NCBI RefSeq assembly: GCF_002835465.1
Contig: NZ_PIZM01000013.1
Location: 1-64,000 of the forward strand
DNA from: Psychromonas sp. psych-6C06
GTDB taxonomy: Bacteria > Pseudomonadota > Gammaproteobacteria > Enterobacterales > Psychromonadaceae
Length of the DNA: 64,000 nt
Direction of reading: 5' to 3'
In this document: piece after piece, positions 57,144-64,000 of the stretch
How the letters are laid out: each line of letters starts with the position of its first letter
Position numbering within the stretch: the stretch's first letter is position 1
Translations under genes and position numbers: made by a program
Notes under the pieces: model-generated
The model's input: the letters and a program-made list of their open reading frames with translations, nothing else
Told to the model about the DNA's origin: nothing
Database searches by the model: none

Positions 57144-57548
57144 ATGAATAATCTAGAAGTTTCACATTACATGATTGGTAAAAGCCTGTCCTTTAAAAAA
57201 GAGATGTCAGTACAAACAGCTGTTGAAATACTATTAAAAAATGAGCAACTTGGTGGTCCGGTAATAGATGAGTCTGGCCGTGTTATTGGTTGGTTATCAG
57301 AGCAGGACTGTTTAGCTAAGATGCTAGAGGCAAGTTATTATTGCGAGCTTGCTGCTTTAGTCGAAGATATTATGGTTTCTCCGGTGGTCACGGTAAAAAA
57401 AGAGATGAGTATTGTTGATCTTGCACAAATGATGCTTAAGACTGCACCTAAAATTTATCCGGTGGTGGATAGTGGAGATCACTATATTGGCCTTATTTCA
57501 CGTAAAAAGGTGTTAGCTGCAATGACAAAGCAGGTTAAGCTTTGTTAA
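57144..57548 (+). CDS. Two-CBS-domain protein
   Basis: 134 residues made of two CBS repeats (about 12-65 and 75-130): GGPVIDESGRVIGWLSEQDCL and KIYPVVDSGDHYIGLISRK. CBS pairs bind adenosine nucleotides or similar ligands and regulate partners. No enzyme or transporter domain is attached. A GGGGA ribosome site precedes the ATG. Its end overlaps the aat end by 4 bp, convergently. Confidence 0.88.
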   Translation: MNNLEVSHYMIGKSLSFKKEMSVQTAVEILLKNEQLGGPVIDESGRVIGWLSEQDCLAKMLEASYYCELAALVEDIMVSPVVTVKKEMSIVDLAQMMLKTAPKIYPVVDSGDHYIGLISRKKVLAAMTKQVKLC

Positions 57549-58261
57549 TTTGTTTGAATACTAATGGGTTGTTTGTCCCAACAACCCGGTTTTAACAACG
57601 CATTTTTTGTTTGCAATAATTTATTTATAAATTCTGTACGGCTTATTGTAGTCACTCCTAGGCGCTGTAAATGGTCTGTTTGCATCTGACAATCAATTAT
57701 TTTTCCATTGAAGGCTTTAAAATGTTGATTGAGTGCGATAAATGCGAGTTTAGAACTGTTATCTTTTTGACTAAACATTGATTCACCACAGAATGTTTGA
57801 CCAATACAAACCCCATATAAGCCACCAACGAGTATGCCAGAGCACCACACTTCGATAGAGTGCGCGTGACCAAATTTATGCAGACTAATATAAGCCTCAA
57901 TCATCTCATCTAAAATCCAAGTTTCTGACTGCGTAGCACGTGGTAGTGCACATGCTCGAATCACTTTTTCAAAGCAATGATTAACTGTAATTGTCATAGA
58001 CTGTTTGTTAATGAAACGTTTCATACTGCGACTAATATGTACATCACCTGCTTTCATTGTTGCCCGTTCACTTGGGCTCCACCACAACAATGGTTCACCA
58101 GCACTAAACCATGGAAATATACCGCTACGATAAGCATTAACAATACGATCTGTACTTAAATCGCCCCCCATCGCAAGCAACCCATCAGGATCTTTAAGTG
58201 CTTTATCGACAGGTGGAAAGAACTGTACATCATCGCTTAGTTGGGGCAGGTATATGGTCAT
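57545..58261 (-). CDS. aat: Leucyl/phenylalanyl-tRNA-protein transferase
   Basis: 238 residues. Starts with YLPQLSDDVQFFPP; family motifs GLLAMGGDLS, GIFPWFSAGEPLLWWSP, HSIEVW and GLYGVCIGQTFCGESMFS are all present. Adds Leu or Phe to proteins with N-terminal Arg/Lys, marking them for ClpS/ClpAP. It starts 80 bp after gltA, beyond the gltA terminator. Confidence 0.96.
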   Translation of the reverse strand: MTIYLPQLSDDVQFFPPVDKALKDPDGLLAMGGDLSTDRIVNAYRSGIFPWFSAGEPLLWWSPSERATMKAGDVHISRSMKRFINKQSMTITVNHCFEKVIRACALPRATQSETWILDEMIEAYISLHKFGHAHSIEVWCSGILVGGLYGVCIGQTFCGESMFSQKDNSSKLAFIALNQHFKAFNGKIIDCQMQTDHLQRLGVTTISRTEFINKLLQTKNALLKPGCWDKQPISIQTN

Positions 58262-58274
58262 TATTTTACTCTAC

Positions 58275-58304
58275 AAACAAAAAAGCCAGTGTAAACACTG
58301 GCTT
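58275..58304 (-). terminator. Terminator after gltA
   Basis: AAGCCAGTGT/ACACTGGCTT perfect 10-bp stem with a 2-base loop centre and a T-run on the minus strand. It separates gltA from aat. Confidence 0.88.
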
Positions 58305-58340
58305 AGAATATTGAAATAATATATTTATTATTTTTTAGTT

Positions 58341-59633
58341 TTACTTACAACGCTCATCAACATGATCGAAGGCTAAGCCAACTTCACCGGTGTATAACTG
58401 ACGAGGACGACCAATTTTTTGACCTGGTTGATCTAACATCTCTTTCCAATGTGAAATCCAACCAATAGTACGTGATACAGCAAAGATAACGGTAAACATA
58501 GTACGTGGGATACCCATCGCACGCAGTACAATACCTGAATAGAAATCTACGTTAGGGTAAAGTTTTTTCTCAACAAAGTATGGGTCTTCAAGCGCGATGC
58601 GTTCAAGCTCCATGGCAACATCAAGCAGTGGATCGTTAACCTTAAGATCATTCAATACTTCATGACATGTCTTACGCATAACTGTAGCACGCGGATCATG
58701 GTTTTTATAAACACGATGACCAAAGCCCATTAAGCGGAATGGGTCATTCTTATCTTTTGCTTTCGCAATGTACTCAGGAATACGATCTACTGAACCAATC
58801 TCCTCTAACATTTCAAGACAAGCTTCGTTAGCACCGCCGTGAGCAGGTCCCCACAAAGAAGCGATACCGGCAGCAATACATGCAAATGGATTTGCACCAG
58901 ACGAACCTGCTAAGCGTACTGTTGACGTTGATGCGTTTTGCTCATGGTCTGCGTGTAAAATTAAGATTTTATCCATCGCGCTTTCAAGTACAGGATTCAC
59001 GACATACTCTTCACAAGGAACGGCAAACATCATTTTTAAGAAGTTACCTGCATATGATAATGAGTTATCAGGGTAGATAAATGGTTGTCCATGAGAGTAT
59101 TTGTAACTCATTGCTGCTAGTGTTGGCATTTTTGAAATTAAACGAAACGCTGCAATTTCACGGTGTTTGCTATTAGTGATATCTAAAGAATCATGATAGA
59201 AAGAAGATAAAGCACCAACTACACCGACCATAATGGCCATTGGGTGTGAATCACGACGGAAACCTTTGTAAAATTGAACTAGCTGTTCATGCAACATTGT
59301 ATGCGTCAATACCACACGATGAAATTCATCAAATTGCGCTTTATTAGGCAACTCACCGTTAAGCAACAAGTAACAAACTTCAAGATAATCAGATTTGTCA
59401 GCAAGCTGGTCAATCGGAAAACCACGATGCTCTAAAATTCCTTTATCACCATCAATAAAAGTAATTGATGACTCGCAAGATGCTGTTGCTAGAAAACCTG
59501 GGTCGTATGTAAAATAACCAGTCTTGCCTAATGTGCGAATGTCAATAACATCATTACCAGCAGATCCTTTAAGGATAGGTAGCTCAACTGGCTCTTGTCC
59601 TGGTAATTGAAGTATTGCTTTTTGATCTGACAT
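58341..59633 (-). CDS. gltA: Citrate synthase
   Basis: 430 residues from the ATG at 59633, preceded by AAGGGAG; the frame opens 51 bases earlier. Type II hexameric form with [12 protein letters not shown], the FGHRVYK histidine and the late Asp region near [11 protein letters not shown]. Condenses acetyl-CoA and oxaloacetate. It is divergent from the sdh operon, the usual TCA arrangement in gammaproteobacteria. Confidence 0.97.
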   Translation of the reverse strand: MSDQKAILQLPGQEPVELPILKGSAGNDVIDIRTLGKTGYFTYDPGFLATASCESSITFIDGDKGILEHRGFPIDQLADKSDYLEVCYLLLNGELPNKAQFDEFHRVVLTHTMLHEQLVQFYKGFRRDSHPMAIMVGVVGALSSFYHDSLDITNSKHREIAAFRLISKMPTLAAMSYKYSHGQPFIYPDNSLSYAGNFLKMMFAVPCEEYVVNPVLESAMDKILILHADHEQNASTSTVRLAGSSGANPFACIAAGIASLWGPAHGGANEACLEMLEEIGSVDRIPEYIAKAKDKNDPFRLMGFGHRVYKNHDPRATVMRKTCHEVLNDLKVNDPLLDVAMELERIALEDPYFVEKKLYPNVDFYSGIVLRAMGIPRTMFTVIFAVSRTIGWISHWKEMLDQPGQKIGRPRQLYTGEVGLAFDHVDERCK

Positions 59634-60007
59634 TTTATGCTCCCTTAGCTTTTTTTTATATTGCTCAAATTTCAGTGGACACATTTTTACAGGCTAAAAA
59701 CTACCTTGTCAATTTTAACATCTTAACAATGAGACATCTGTAAATCGTGAAATTAATAACGGCGATTTAATCGGCAAATCTATCCGGTTAAATAATCTTG
59801 TAGTATTGATAAACCCTTAATAAATAGAAGGGAAGCGGGATTTTAAAAGAAGCGAAAGTTCTGAGCCGACCATCACAAATTTGAGGTGATTTTTACCTAC
59901 TACATCACAAAAAAAAGGCATAACCCTGTCACAACACTTTAACAATATGCTAACAATGGCCTCTGTTAACAAACCCTTCGTTTTAGCCAAGTAAAAAGAG
60001 ACTAATT
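59634..60007. promoter_or_regulatory. gltA-sdhC divergent control region with ArcA-like repeats
   Basis: 374 bp. TAACAAT occurs at 59940 and 59951, exactly 11 bp apart, with a third TAACAAA at 59967, about 40-70 bp before the sdhC start. Direct repeats at 11-bp spacing are the pattern bound by phosphorylated ArcA, which represses sdh genes without oxygen in related bacteria. ATCACAAA at 59871 and ATCACAAA at 59904 also repeat. Promoters were not pinned down. Confidence 0.5.
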
Positions 60008-60382
60008 GTGCGCAAAGAGAGACCTAAAAATTTAGACCTAGCCACGGTCAAGTTTCCTATCACGGCAACAGCTTCAATACTGCACCGTGTTTCAGGAATA
60101 ATCGTTTTTATTGCTTTAGCAATATTCCTTACCCTATTAAATTGTTCATTATCTGGCCCGCAAGATTTTATGCGTGTTGCTGGTTATTTTGATAATATTT
60201 TGATTGAATTTGTCATGTGGGGCTCACTAACAGGGCTTGCATACCATGCTGTTTTTGGTGTACGCCATATGATTCAAGATTTAGGCTTTTGGGAAGAGAT
60301 GGATAGCGCTTCATTAAGTGCTAAAGTCGGATTTATTGTGACAGCTGTATTGTCTGTATTAGCGGGGATTTTAGTATGGTAA
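60008..60382 (+). CDS. sdhC: Succinate dehydrogenase cytochrome b556 subunit
   Basis: 124 residues from a GTG. ERPKNLDLATVKFPITATAS followed by LHRVSGI (quinone-site Ser/Arg) and the heme His in YHAVFGVRH. Three membrane helices. Overlaps sdhD by 7 bp. Confidence 0.96.
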   Translation: MRKERPKNLDLATVKFPITATASILHRVSGIIVFIALAIFLTLLNCSLSGPQDFMRVAGYFDNILIEFVMWGSLTGLAYHAVFGVRHMIQDLGFWEEMDSASLSAKVGFIVTAVLSVLAGILVW

Positions 60383-60720
60383 AGGTAGCTGGTACTTTTG
60401 GGCGAAGCGGTGCTCATGATTATATTTTATTACGTGCAAGTGCGCTTGTGTTGCTTGCATTCATTTTGTACCTTGTTGGTTTTGTTGCATTTAATGATAT
60501 CAACTATCTGTCGTGGACAAATTTCTTTTCATTAACCTTTACCAAAGTACTGACTCTGTTTGCACTGGTTGCAATGTTAGTACACGCATGGATAGGCCTA
60601 TGGCAAGTATTAACTGACTATGTTAAATGCACTAAATTACGTGGTGCATTGCAATTTCTTCTAACATCAGTGGCATTTATCTATGTTATTTCTGGTTTTG
60701 TAATTTTGTGGGGTGTTTAA
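60376..60720 (+). CDS. sdhD: Succinate dehydrogenase membrane anchor
   Basis: 114 residues. Three hydrophobic helices; [15 protein letters not shown] carries the heme-ligand His and the quinone-site Asp-Tyr. It sits between sdhC and sdhA in the standard order. Confidence 0.95.
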   Translation: MVKVAGTFGRSGAHDYILLRASALVLLAFILYLVGFVAFNDINYLSWTNFFSLTFTKVLTLFALVAMLVHAWIGLWQVLTDYVKCTKLRGALQFLLTSVAFIYVISGFVILWGV

Positions 60721-60721
60721 G

Positions 60722-62488
60722 GTGACTTTACCTATTCGTGAATTTGATGCAATTGTAATCGGTGCAGGTGGCGCAGGTATGCGTGCTGCACTTTCTATTT
60801 CGCAAGAGGGAAAAAGCTGTGCGTTGATTTCAAAAGTTTTCCCAACGCGCTCTCATACCGTCTCGGCTCAAGGTGGTATTACCGTTGCTTTGGGTAACTC
60901 ACATGCAGATAACTGGCAGTGGCATATGTATGACACAGTCAAAGGCTCTGATTATATTGGTGATCAGGATGCCATTGAGTTTATGTGTAATGAAGGCCCT
61001 GATGCTGTTCGTGAACTTGAGAATATGGGGTTACCATTTTCTCGTTTTGAAGATGGCTCAGTTTACCAACGTCCATTTGGTGGACAGTCTAAAGAGTTCG
61101 GTGGTGAACAAGCTGCACGTACAGCAGCTGCTGCCGACCGTACAGGTCATGCGTTATTACATACGCTTTACCAACAAAACGTGAAAAACAAAACCACTAT
61201 TTTTTCGGAATGGTACGCACTTGATTTAGTAAAAAATGATGACGGCGATGTAGTAGGTTGTACTGCCATCGACATTGAAACAGGTGAAGTCGTAATGTTT
61301 AAGGCACAAGCTACCGTGCTAGCAACAGGTGGTGCTGGGCGTATTTACGCATCAACAACAAATGCACACATTAATACTGGTGACGGTGTGGGCATGGCAC
61401 TTCGTGCAGGCGTACCGGTACAAGATATGGAAATGTGGCAGTTCCACCCAACGGGTATTGCAGGAGCAGGTACATTAGTAACAGAAGGTTGTCGTGGCGA
61501 AGGTGGTTACCTTTTAAATAAAGATGGCGAACGCTTTATGGAACGTTACGCACCGAATGCTAAAGATTTAGCAGGGCGTGATGTTGTTGCGCGTTCAATG
61601 ATGATTGAAATTCGTGAAGGGCGTGGTTGTGAAGGTCCTTGGGGTACGCACATTAAACTAAAACTAGATCACCTAGGTGAAGAGGTTTTAGAGTCTAAAC
61701 TACCAGGTATCTGTGAGCTTTCACGAACATTTGCACATGTTGATCCGGTTAAAGAGGCGATTCCAGTTATTCCAACTTGTCATTACATGATGGGTGGGGT
61801 ACCTGCTAATGTAGATGGGCAAGTATTACGCGTTGATGAAGACGGTAAAGATGTTGAAATTAAAGGTCTATTTGCAGTCGGTGAAATTGCCTGTGTATCC
61901 GTTCATGGTGCAAACCGTTTAGGTGGTAACTCACTGCTTGACTTAGTTGTCTTCGGTCGCGCAGCGGGTAAACACTTAGGTAATGTATTAACCAAAGAAA
62001 ATACGGCTAAAGCACCAACTCAAGAGAATATCGATGCAGCATTAACACGTTTAAATCGTTGGGAAAAAGGCAATGGTACTGAGTGTCCTAACCAAATCCG
62101 TAAAGATTTACAACAATGCATGCAAAATAACTTCTCTGTATTCCGTGATGGTGAAGCAATGGCTGAAGGTTTAGCTGAGCTTAAAGTATTACGTGAGCGA
62201 TTAAACAATGCCAAGTTAAGTGATAAGAGCACAGAGTTCAATACAGATCGTATCGAATGTTTAGAGTTAGACAATCTAATGGAAACAGCTTACGCAACCG
62301 CAATGGCTGCCAATTTCCGTACAGAAAGTCGTGGTGCACATAGTCGTTTTGACTTCCCTGATCGTGATGATGCGAATTGGTTACACCATAGTCTCTACAA
62401 TCCATTGACAGAAGGTATGAGTAAACGTGACGTTAATATGGCGCCAGTGCTTCGTGAAGCTTTCCCACCTAAAGCTCGTGTTTACTAG
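60722..62488 (+). CDS. sdhA: Succinate dehydrogenase flavoprotein
   Basis: 588 residues from the GTG at 60722, chosen because the protein then begins [13 protein letters not shown] like E. coli SdhA and does not overlap sdhD; an upstream in-frame GTG is at 60713. FAD is linked to His45 ([10 protein letters not shown]). The substrate loop [15 protein letters not shown] and the catalytic Arg region are intact. Oxidises succinate to fumarate. Confidence 0.97.
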   Translation: MTLPIREFDAIVIGAGGAGMRAALSISQEGKSCALISKVFPTRSHTVSAQGGITVALGNSHADNWQWHMYDTVKGSDYIGDQDAIEFMCNEGPDAVRELENMGLPFSRFEDGSVYQRPFGGQSKEFGGEQAARTAAAADRTGHALLHTLYQQNVKNKTTIFSEWYALDLVKNDDGDVVGCTAIDIETGEVVMFKAQATVLATGGAGRIYASTTNAHINTGDGVGMALRAGVPVQDMEMWQFHPTGIAGAGTLVTEGCRGEGGYLLNKDGERFMERYAPNAKDLAGRDVVARSMMIEIREGRGCEGPWGTHIKLKLDHLGEEVLESKLPGICELSRTFAHVDPVKEAIPVIPTCHYMMGGVPANVDGQVLRVDEDGKDVEIKGLFAVGEIACVSVHGANRLGGNSLLDLVVFGRAAGKHLGNVLTKENTAKAPTQENIDAALTRLNRWEKGNGTECPNQIRKDLQQCMQNNFSVFRDGEAMAEGLAELKVLRERLNNAKLSDKSTEFNTDRIECLELDNLMETAYATAMAANFRTESRGAHSRFDFPDRDDANWLHHSLYNPLTEGMSKRDVNMAPVLREAFPPKARVY

Positions 62489-62502
62489 AAGGTTTTAAAG
62501 TT

Positions 62503-63216
62503 ATGAATGTTAATTTTTCAGTATATCGTTACAACCCAGACGTTGATAATGCACCTTATATGCAAGACTTATCATTAGATGTGCCTGAAGGTTCAGATAT
62601 GATGGTGTTAGACGCGCTGATTCAGCTAAAAGAAAAAGACAGTACATTATCGTTCCGTCGCTCATGCCGTGAAGGTGTTTGTGGTTCAGATGGTGTTAAT
62701 ATGAATGGTAAGAACGGCTTAGCTTGTGTAACGCCGTTATCTGATCTGCTTTCTAGTGGTAAGATTGTGATTCGTCCTTTACCGGGTTTACCAGTAGTTC
62801 GTGATCTAGTTATCGATATGACGCAATTTTATACCCAGTATGAAAAAATTAAGCCATATTTGATCACAGATGATCGCAAACCACCTGCAGGTGAATATAA
62901 ACAGTCTCCTGAAGAGCGTGAACATTTAGATGGATTATATGAGTGTATTTTATGTGCTTGTTGTTCTACTTCTTGTCCTTCTTTCTGGTGGAATCCTGAT
63001 AAATTTATCGGTCCTGCTGGGTTATTAGCTGCTTATCGTTTCTTAATCGATAGCCGTGATAGTGCAACAGAAGAACGTTTATCTGATTTAGACGATGCAT
63101 TCAGTGTATTCCGTTGTCACGGGATCATGAACTGTGTCAGTGTTTGTCCTAAGGGATTAAACCCAACTAAAGCTATCGGCAAAATTAAATCGATGTTGCT
63201 CCAACGAGCAATATAA
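62503..63216 (+). CDS. sdhB: Succinate dehydrogenase iron-sulfur subunit
   Basis: 237 residues. Three clusters are visible: [2Fe-2S] in CREGVCGSDG plus a later Cys, [4Fe-4S] in CILCACCSTSCP, and [3Fe-4S] in CHGIMNC...CPKG. Starts 14 bp after sdhA. Confidence 0.97.
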   Translation: MNVNFSVYRYNPDVDNAPYMQDLSLDVPEGSDMMVLDALIQLKEKDSTLSFRRSCREGVCGSDGVNMNGKNGLACVTPLSDLLSSGKIVIRPLPGLPVVRDLVIDMTQFYTQYEKIKPYLITDDRKPPAGEYKQSPEEREHLDGLYECILCACCSTSCPSFWWNPDKFIGPAGLLAAYRFLIDSRDSATEERLSDLDDAFSVFRCHGIMNCVSVCPKGLNPTKAIGKIKSMLLQRAI

Positions 63217-63337
63217 TTATTTTTTACAATAAATAAAGTGGTTGTTCAGGCTAGATTTTTTTAACTAATTTCAGAGTGAAATTTAAGAAGTTAGTAATTT
63301 TAAAATGCCTGAATAATCGCAAGCATAAGGAATGTTA

Positions 63338-64000
63338 ATGCCAATTAATGTGATGAAAGAATGGTTAGCCTCATCTCATCTTTCCGGGGCAAATTCTACC
63401 TATATCGAAGATCTGTATGAATCCTACCTAGAAGATCCTATCTCTGTTGATGCCAACTGGCGTGAAGTATTTGATGAATTACCAAAAGTAAATGAACTCC
63501 CTGAAGAAGCACATTCAGTTGTTCGCGAGCAGATGAAGCATGCGGCTAAAGCACCGAAATGTTTTACACCACCAACCGGTGCTGTTCATAATGATGCTAA
63601 GCAGGTAAAAGTTTTACAATTAATCGGCGCGTATCGTAATCGTGGGCATGAAGTTGCAGCCCTCGACCCACTTGGCTTAACGAAAAACGAAACCATTAAA
63701 GAGCTTGACCCTTTCTACCATGATTTAGAAGGTTCAGACTTGGATGCTAGTTTCAATGTTGGTTCATATGCAGCATCAAACGAGACCATGGTATTACGTG
63801 ATCTTGTTGCTTCACTAAAGCGTACGTATTGTGGTTCGCTCGGTGCAGAGTATATGCATATTACTAATACTGAAGAGAAGCGTTGGTTACAAAACCGTAT
63901 TGAGTCCTGTGAAAGTAAACCTTCATTCAGTGAAGAAGCTAAAGCGCGTTTCCTTGAAGAGCTAACTGCGGCTGAGGGACTTGAGCGTTACATTGGTTCA
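63338..64000 (+). CDS. sucA: 2-oxoglutarate dehydrogenase E1 (partial, runs off the window)
   Basis: 221 codons are present. The start MPINVMKEWLASSHLSGANS and the region IGAYRNRGHEVAALDPLGL and YCGSLGAEYMHITNTEE match SucA. AAGGA is 6 bases before the ATG. The 121-bp gap after sdhB contains an imperfect hairpin (ACTAATTTCA/TGAAATT) flanked by a TTCAGGC/GCCTGAA pair. This could attenuate or process the sdh-suc transcript. The 3' end is beyond the window. Confidence 0.95.
   Translation, partial: MPINVMKEWLASSHLSGANSTYIEDLYESYLEDPISVDANWREVFDELPKVNELPEEAHSVVREQMKHAAKAPKCFTPPTGAVHNDAKQVKVLQLIGAYRNRGHEVAALDPLGLTKNETIKELDPFYHDLEGSDLDASFNVGSYAASNETMVLRDLVASLKRTYCGSLGAEYMHITNTEEKRWLQNRIESCESKPSFSEEAKARFLEELTAAEGLERYIGS

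Overview
The window looks like about 64 kb of chromosome from a marine, probably cold-adapted gammaproteobacterium close to Psychromonas (Alteromonadales). It is AT-rich, the housekeeping genes are most like those of the Psychromonas/Shewanella/Vibrio group, and the left edge carries a chromosomal integron cassette array. The genus is inferred from remembered gene content and was not searched.

Layout. (1) 1-2866 is the distal end of an integron cassette array: three full attC sites and one truncated one, all oriented so that the integrase would lie left of the window. One cassette encodes a Tai4-like immunity protein and a Tae4-like type VI amidase effector, one has no recognisable gene, one encodes a four-helix membrane protein, and the leftmost 250 bases are a cassette fragment rich in inverted repeats. 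(2) 3063-9913 is chromosomal backbone, mostly on the minus strand: a methyltransferase, radA, recX, a VanZ-like membrane protein, a diguanylate cyclase, an unknown protein and norM. (3) 10096-25225 holds patZ, an M15 peptidase, atl, pepN, a DASS transporter paired with a response regulator, cysZ, zipA, ligA, two small conserved unknowns, grxD and sodB. (4) 25480-31273 is a divergent catabolic cluster (D-serine dehydratase-like PLP enzyme, RpiR regulator, D-aminoacylase, RidA, GH20-like hydrolase). (5) 31317-40738 has recR, ygiQ, rnb, tRNA-Ser(UGA), an orphan periplasmic binding protein and yejM/yejL. (6) 40894-50983 has yejK, a tandem T-fold protein, hinT, three lipoproteins beginning with lpoB, panE, yajQ, a zinc-finger-less DnaJ paralogue, a tryptophan-repeat periplasmic protein and topB. 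(7) 51328-58261 has a DUF389 fusion, a cobK/cobC-like pair, a GNAT, a spermidine-synthase-like protein, yaiL, a CBS protein and aat. (8) 58341-64000 has gltA divergent from sdhCDAB-sucA, the start of the TCA block; sucA runs off the right edge.

How the parts work together. The Tai4/Tae4 cassette is a self-contained toxin-immunity module that could be shuffled by the integron and delivered by a type VI secretion system encoded elsewhere. The cluster at 25-31 kb reads as a pathway: deacylate an N-acyl-D-amino acid, dehydrate the D-amino acid, hydrolyse the reactive enamine with RidA, with a hexosaminidase-like enzyme supplying or trimming the substrate. A dispersed repeat of about 150 bp, with near-inverted ends, occurs in four long copies and one partial copy in intergenic spaces at 20.8, 25.3, 36.8, 37.9 and 56.3 kb, usually within a few bases of a gene end or start.

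The most unusual items are the integron-borne effector/immunity pair, the structured cassette at the left edge, the dispersed repeat family, the D-amino-acid cluster and several unusual domain architectures (zinc-finger-less DnaJ, lipid-kinase-like DUF389 fusion, 11-residue tryptophan repeats).
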